A stretch of DNA of 9,227 nucleotides, taken from contig JBGPIT010000197.1 in NCBI GenBank assembly GCA_041485125.1, forward strand, positions 1-9,227. Reading direction: 5' to 3'. Made by a program: the position numbers and the translations under genes. Numbering within the stretch: the first letter of the stretch is position 1; each line of letters starts with the position of its first letter. Below the pieces are notes generated by a model, which was not told the DNA's origin, ran no database searches, and saw nothing but the letters and a program-made list of their open reading frames with translations. Below, piece by piece: positions 5,932-9,227 of the stretch. The DNA is from JBGPIT01 sp041485125. GTDB lineage: Bacteria > Desulfobacterota > Binatia > UTPRO1.

Positions 5932-6129
5932 GTGGTGAGCACGTTCCGGGTGTGCTGCGGACATTGTCATGCGATCGTTCTCGCCAGCGTTGGGGTTCTC
6001 GACGACGAGGCATCCGTGTCCTTGAGCGAGCACCTGCGGGCGCACCATCCGGCGATCCTGCCGCCCGAACGGGTCGCGCTCGGTGATCTCCTTCGTCACT
6101 TCGACTTCAACGCCGAGACCGAGCCGTAG
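5932..6129 (+). CDS. Small putative zinc-binding protein (CxxC ... HxxxH), unknown function
   Basis: A predicted 65-residue cytosolic protein with no signal peptide or membrane segment. The start is probably GTG 5932, with GGAG (5920-5923) 8 nt upstream; GTG 5935 is next to it, and the frame extends back to a GTG at 5884. Residues 8-12 are CCGHC, giving a CxxC pair (Cys9, Cys12). It is followed 21 residues later by HLRAHH (His34, His38/39). The spacing C-x2-C-x21-H-x3-H fits a small zinc-finger-like site. The C-terminus has a helix (ALGDLLRHFDF) and an acidic end. Codon use matches the neighbouring genes and supports coding. I do not recognise the family. It sits directly upstream of the receiver gene and could be a nucleic-acid-binding or adaptor protein; that is inference. 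An antisense frame also covers this DNA but shows no motif. Confidence 0.6.
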   Translation: MVSTFRVCCGHCHAIVLASVGVLDDEASVSLSEHLRAHHPAILPPERVALGDLLRHFDFNAETEP

Positions 6130-6273
6130 CCTCGGACACATCTGTACGACCGGTGCTACAGCGGCGTCGCTCGGATGCTTTACGAGATCGTCCACGTGCG
6201 AGTGATGATGCCACGGAAGCGGCGCTCGTCGCGCGCGCGACGCGACGGCATGGTCCGTGCTCATGCTCCTCAC

Positions 6274-6780
6274 ATGCCGACCCCGACTCCATCTGCGTCA
6301 ATCGATCGCCGCATCTCCCGACGTACGCCGCGCCCGCTTGCCGGGCCCGTCCTCATCATCGACGACGACGAGGCGGTCCGCCTCGCCCTCGCCGCGTTTA
6401 TCCGCTGCGCCGGGTACCAGCCGGTCGCGGTCGAGAACGGCGCGGCGGCGCTGGAGCTCCTGGCGCAGCTCGCCGTGTTGCCGGCGGTGATCATTCTGGA
6501 TCTCATGATGCCCGAGATGGACGGCGCCTCGTTTCGCGAGCGCCAGCTCGCCGACCCGCGCGTCGCCGCGATCCCCGTCGTCATCGTCTCGGTGCTGGCC
6601 GGTGTGGCGGATACCAGCCATCTCGCGGCGGTCGCGTGTCTGCCGAAGGCGTTCGACCCCGACGATCTTCTCGCCGTGATCGAGCGCCACGCCCTGCGCC
6701 GCGAAAGCGGCGCGTCGGTCCCTGCGGAGCGAATCGACCGAGAAGGCGCGCGCGGCGAGGCCGCGGCCGTCCGGCTGTAG
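6274..6780 (+). CDS. Stand-alone response regulator receiver (CheY-like) protein
   Basis: With the ATG at 6274 the protein has 168 residues. The receiver spans about 21-140. The acidic pocket is Asp30-Asp31-Asp32 (VLIIDDDEAVRLAL), the phospho-acceptor is Asp76 in IILDLMMPEMDG, the switch residue is Ser106 in VVIVSVLAG, and the conserved Lys125 is in CLPKAFDPDDLL. All key residues are present, so it should accept phosphate from a kinase. No output domain follows; the last 35 residues are charged and probably disordered. The frame is open upstream, with ATGs at 6250 and 6175, and none of these starts has a clear ribosome site. The chosen start leaves a short Pro/Ser-rich lead into the first strand. 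It lies upstream of an NtrC-type regulator, so it may act as a shuttle, sink or allosteric partner in the same phosphotransfer pathway. Confidence 0.88.
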   Translation: MPTPTPSASIDRRISRRTPRPLAGPVLIIDDDEAVRLALAAFIRCAGYQPVAVENGAAALELLAQLAVLPAVIILDLMMPEMDGASFRERQLADPRVAAIPVVIVSVLAGVADTSHLAAVACLPKAFDPDDLLAVIERHALRRESGASVPAERIDREGARGEAAAVRL

Positions 6781-6864
6781 CGGTAGCGGTCCCGGCGTCT
6801 TCCCATTTTCTGCGCCGTTTCGGCTCACTCTCCTGTGGCGGTGCGTCGAAGGGTGCGCCCGCCC

Positions 6865-6879
6865 GCAAGGTTTCCTTGC
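6865..6879 (+). other. Perfect 6-bp hairpin in the spacer before the NtrC-type gene
   Basis: The arms gcaagg (6865-6870) and ccttgc (6874-6879) pair around the loop ttt. It lies 84 nt after the receiver-gene stop and 36 nt before the chosen ATG of the next gene. It is short and has no T-tract. It may lie inside the next gene if translation starts at the upstream GTG at 6835. No sigma-54 promoter (GG-N10-GC) is evident in this spacer. Confidence 0.25.
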
Positions 6880-6915
6880 CGCGTCACACTGGAATCGGGC
6901 AAGCTCGCGCGCGAC

Positions 6916-8409
6916 ATGCCGACCTCTTCCGTTGGGCCCGTGCTTTTCGTCGACGATGAGCCCGATCTGATCGATACCTTCGTCAACAACTTCGAAGAAG
7001 AGTTTCCCATCCTCACCGCGATGAGCGGTCCGCAGGCGCTCGAGATCCTGCGCGAGCGCGATGTTGCGGTGATGGTGATCGATCAGCGTATGCCGGGCAT
7101 GCACGGCCTCGAGGTGATCCGCCAAGGCGTCGGGATTCGACCGGACCTCGTGCCGATCATCCTCACGGGGTTCACGACCGACCAGGATTTGATCGACGCG
7201 ATCAATCTCCGTGCGGTGTACCGGTACATCGCCAAGCCGTGGAATCGCGACGAGCTCCGCCACAGCATCGCGGGCGCGCTCGAGAAGTACCGTCTGATGC
7301 GCGAGAACCGCCGACTGAGCGACGAGTTGCGCGAGGCGAACGAGCATCTCAGCGCCGAGAACGCCTACCTCAAGGCGACCGACGTGCCGCGGATGCTCGT
7401 CGGCGATTCGGTGCCGATGCGCCGCCTTCTCGACGAGATCCGGCGCGTCGCGCCGAAGGACGTGACGGTTCTGATCCAGGGCGAGACCGGCACCGGGAAA
7501 GAGCTCGTCGCTCGCGCCTTGCATGCCGGCAGCCATCGTCGCGATCGTCTGTTCGTCGCCGTCAACTGCGCCGAGCTCACACAGGATGCTGCCGAGAGCC
7601 GCCTCTTCGGCCACCGCAAAGGCTCGTTCACCGGCGCGATCGACGATCACAAAGGCTTCTTCGAGGTCGCCGACCGCGGCTCGCTCTTTCTCGACGAGAT
7701 CGGCGAGCTCTCGCCGCAGATCCAGTCGAAGCTGCTGCGCGCGCTGCAGGAAGGCGAGATCGTCCGCTTCGGCGACAACAAGCCGCGCCGGATCGACGTC
7801 CGCATCATCGCCGCGTCGAACCGCAGTCTCGACGACGAGGTGAGGTCCGGCCGGTTTCGCGCTGACTTGCTGTCCCGCCTGAACGTGGTGCCGATCAGGA
7901 CGCCACCGCTGCGTGACCGGCGCGGGGACGTTGCGGCGCTGGCGGACCATTTCTTGACGCTGCATGCCCGGAAGCTCGGGATGGCAATGCCGGGTCTCAC
8001 ACCGGAAGCCCGCGCGGCGTTGCTCGCCTGCGACTACCCCGGCAACGTCCGCGATCTCGAGAACATGCTGATCCGCGCGCTGGTCATGGCCGATCCCGGC
8101 AAGCCGCTGCGGGTCGCGGATTTCTTCGACGTCATCGGCGAGACCGTCGCCGCTGCGACCGACGCTGAGACCGGTGCCGTGCCGCCCGACACGGCGCCAC
8201 CGCTGGCGCCGTGCCCGACGAACGGTCCGAACGGCGACGACGGGTTGCTCGACGTGGTGGCGCGTTTCGAACGGCAGTGCATCGAGCGGGCGCTCGCGGC
8301 GGCGCGCGGCAACCGGGCGCAGGCGGCGCGGAGCTTGAAGATCAGCTACCGCTGGCTGTTGAAGAAGCTCGAGCGCTACGGCGTCGCGACGTCCGGCGAA
8401 GGCGTGTGA
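6916..8409 (+). CDS. NtrC-family sigma-54-dependent response regulator (REC-AAA+-Fis HTH)
   Basis: With the ATG at 6916 the protein has 497 residues, usual for this family; an in-frame GTG lies at 6835 and neither start has a good ribosome site. The receiver (about 7-120) has the Asp13-Asp14 pocket, phospho-acceptor Asp56 (VIDQRMPG), Thr84 and Lys107 (YIAKPWN). A heptad-like linker follows (about 123-155). The AAA+ domain carries Walker A GETGTGKE (189-196), the sigma-54 contact loop GSFTGA (236-241, a Ser variant of GAFTGA), Walker B LFLDE (257-261), sensor I region AASNR (Asn302) and sensor II region GNVRDLEN (Arg379). The C-terminus is a Fis-type helix-turn-helix (GNRAQAARSLKISYRWLLKKL, about 465-484). 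By family knowledge phosphorylation drives ATPase ring assembly, which opens sigma-54 promoters. It overlaps the convergent kinase gene by 34 bp. A perfect 6-bp hairpin at 8466-8483 could terminate its transcript. Confidence 0.95.
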   Translation: MPTSSVGPVLFVDDEPDLIDTFVNNFEEEFPILTAMSGPQALEILRERDVAVMVIDQRMPGMHGLEVIRQGVGIRPDLVPIILTGFTTDQDLIDAINLRAVYRYIAKPWNRDELRHSIAGALEKYRLMRENRRLSDELREANEHLSAENAYLKATDVPRMLVGDSVPMRRLLDEIRRVAPKDVTVLIQGETGTGKELVARALHAGSHRRDRLFVAVNCAELTQDAAESRLFGHRKGSFTGAIDDHKGFFEVADRGSLFLDEIGELSPQIQSKLLRALQEGEIVRFGDNKPRRIDVRIIAASNRSLDDEVRSGRFRADLLSRLNVVPIRTPPLRDRRGDVAALADHFLTLHARKLGMAMPGLTPEARAALLACDYPGNVRDLENMLIRALVMADPGKPLRVADFFDVIGETVAAATDAETGAVPPDTAPPLAPCPTNGPNGDDGLLDVVARFERQCIERALAAARGNRAQAARSLKISYRWLLKKLERYGVATSGEGV

Positions 8410-9227
8410 GCGCCGACGCCCCGCGCGACAGTCGCGAGACCGTGAAGCCGTTGTCGGGCACGCGCCGACCGCCGCCACGGTCGTCGACCTCGTAACCCGG
8501 CGTCATACGGTCCGCTCCGGGTCTCGTCGCCGTCGCCTGGTCGGGCGCGATGCCCGGCGATCGGCAACGTCACCGTGAAGGCGGTTCCTCGACCGGGAGT
8601 GGTCTCGACGGCAATGTGCCCGCCGTGATCGTCGACGATGCTCCGTGAGATCGCCAAACCCAGCCCCGTACCGGTCCCGATCGGCTTCGTCGTGAAGAAC
8701 GGGTCGAAGATCCGCGGCAGGTCATCGGCCGCGATGCCGGGTCCATCGTCGGCGATCGTGACGGTCACGTCGGTGCCGATGAGACGGGTGGTGATCCAGA
8801 CGTTCCCTTCTGCAGGGATCGCGTCGCAGGCATTCGCGAGGATGTTCATGAACACCTGATTGAGCCGGCCCGGAGCGGCCTCGATCAGCGGGATCGTGCC
8901 GTAGTCGCGGTGGATCGCGACGCGGTCGACCCAGCGCGGGCGCAGCAGGCGTAGCGTGAGATCGATGCCCTCGTGCAGGTCGAGGGGCGCGAGCTCACGA
9001 TCGCCCACATGGGCGAACGTGCGCAAATCGCGAACGATCGCGGCGGTCCGCTCTGCCCCGCGCGCCATCGTGTCGAAGATGCGCGAGGTCCGGCGAATCG
9101 CCGCGTCGAGCGCCGCATCCTGGTGCCGTTCTGCGAAACTCTGCAGCTTCGCGAGGCTCGCCCGGAGCGGCTCGGTGTTGCCGACGATGAAGCTCACCGG
9201 GTTGTTGATCTCATGCGCCACACCGGA
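8376..9227 (-). CDS. NtrB-like sensor histidine kinase, C-terminal part; 5' end outside window
   Basis: The frame is open to the right edge; the GTG at 9221 is internal, inside the typical sequence SGVAHEINNP. The 283 residues seen begin at the H-box (HEINNP, phospho-His at about residue 5). A second dimerisation helix follows, then the HATPase_c domain: N-box NILANACDAI (Asn about 132), G1 box ADDGPGI (about 159-164), F-box IFDPFFTTKP and G2 box GTGTGLGLAIS (about 184-194). The HEINNP type is common in kinases that pair with NtrC-family regulators, and such a gene is its convergent neighbour; pairing is inferred. After the normal end of the domain (FTVTLPIAG) there are nearly 60 Arg/Gly-rich residues without a recognisable motif. 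This tail includes the 34-bp overlap with the regulator gene. It may be a real extension or the product of a lost stop or frameshift. Confidence 0.93.
   Translation of the reverse strand, partial: SGVAHEINNPVSFIVGNTEPLRASLAKLQSFAERHQDAALDAAIRRTSRIFDTMARGAERTAAIVRDLRTFAHVGDRELAPLDLHEGIDLTLRLLRPRWVDRVAIHRDYGTIPLIEAAPGRLNQVFMNILANACDAIPAEGNVWITTRLIGTDVTVTIADDGPGIAADDLPRIFDPFFTTKPIGTGTGLGLAISRSIVDDHGGHIAVETTPGRGTAFTVTLPIAGHRARPGDGDETRSGPYDAGLRGRRPWRRSARARQRLHGLATVARGVGAHTPSPDVATP

Noticed and set aside
3984..6086. Plus-strand 700-codon open frame
   Set aside because: Arg-rich shadow of the metalloprotease gene in another frame, a usual effect of high GC; it has no motif.
5839..6273. Minus-strand 144-codon frame over the small CxxC gene
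   Set aside because: No motif or ribosome site; the plus-strand frame has the CxxC and HxxxH pairs and codon use like its neighbours.
6809..6826. Sequence like the 2505-2522 hairpin arm (tctgcgccgttt shared)
   Set aside because: The second site does not form the hairpin, and a 12-base match within 9 kb of GC-rich DNA is expected by chance.
6298..8478. Minus-strand 726-codon open frame
   Set aside because: Antisense to the receiver and NtrC-type genes, both of which have all family motifs; the antisense product shows none.

Overview
The window is GC-rich, with strongly G/C-biased third codon positions. It contains signalling genes at both ends and a block of exported proteins in the middle. 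The style (PAS-linked and NtrB-like histidine kinases, a sigma-54 activator, secreted proteins with Thr/Pro linkers, a matrixin-type metalloprotease with a Cys-rich tail) suggests an environmental bacterium of the old deltaproteobacterial grade, such as Myxococcota, Desulfobacterota or the Binatia-like lineages. This placement is inferred from protein style only; there is no rRNA or other marker gene.

Layout. Positions 1-921 (+) hold the C-terminal part of a PAS/HisKA/HATPase histidine kinase that is cut by the left edge. A strong inverted repeat (961-1001) separates it from a convergent gene (1015-2379, -). That gene encodes a secreted protein with a Thr/Pro/Lys-rich linker and a four-fold cysteine-containing repeat. 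Next comes about 590 bp without a recognisable gene (2380-2965), which includes an AT-rich island, two hairpins and the probable promoters of the flanking divergent genes. A two-gene unit follows on the + strand: a small exported beta-rich protein (2966-3559) whose stop codon overlaps the start of a 718-residue exported zinc metalloprotease (3559-5715). The spacer after it (5716-5931) contains a bulged hairpin and a 47-nt imperfect palindrome. A small CxxC/HxxxH protein (5932-6129) comes next, then a stand-alone receiver protein (6274-6780) and an NtrC-type response regulator (6916-8409). The last gene overlaps, tail to tail by 34 bp, an NtrB-like histidine kinase (8376-9227, -) that runs off the right edge.

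How the genes may work together. The right-hand genes form a plausible two-component cluster: a kinase of the HEINNP type beside an NtrC-family activator, with a single-domain receiver that could act as an intermediate or competing phosphoacceptor. The central pair looks like a translationally coupled secreted module, a protease plus a small exported companion. No sequence evidence links the signalling genes to the secreted module; that link rests on proximity alone. No tRNA, rRNA, CRISPR array, insertion sequence or phage gene was seen.
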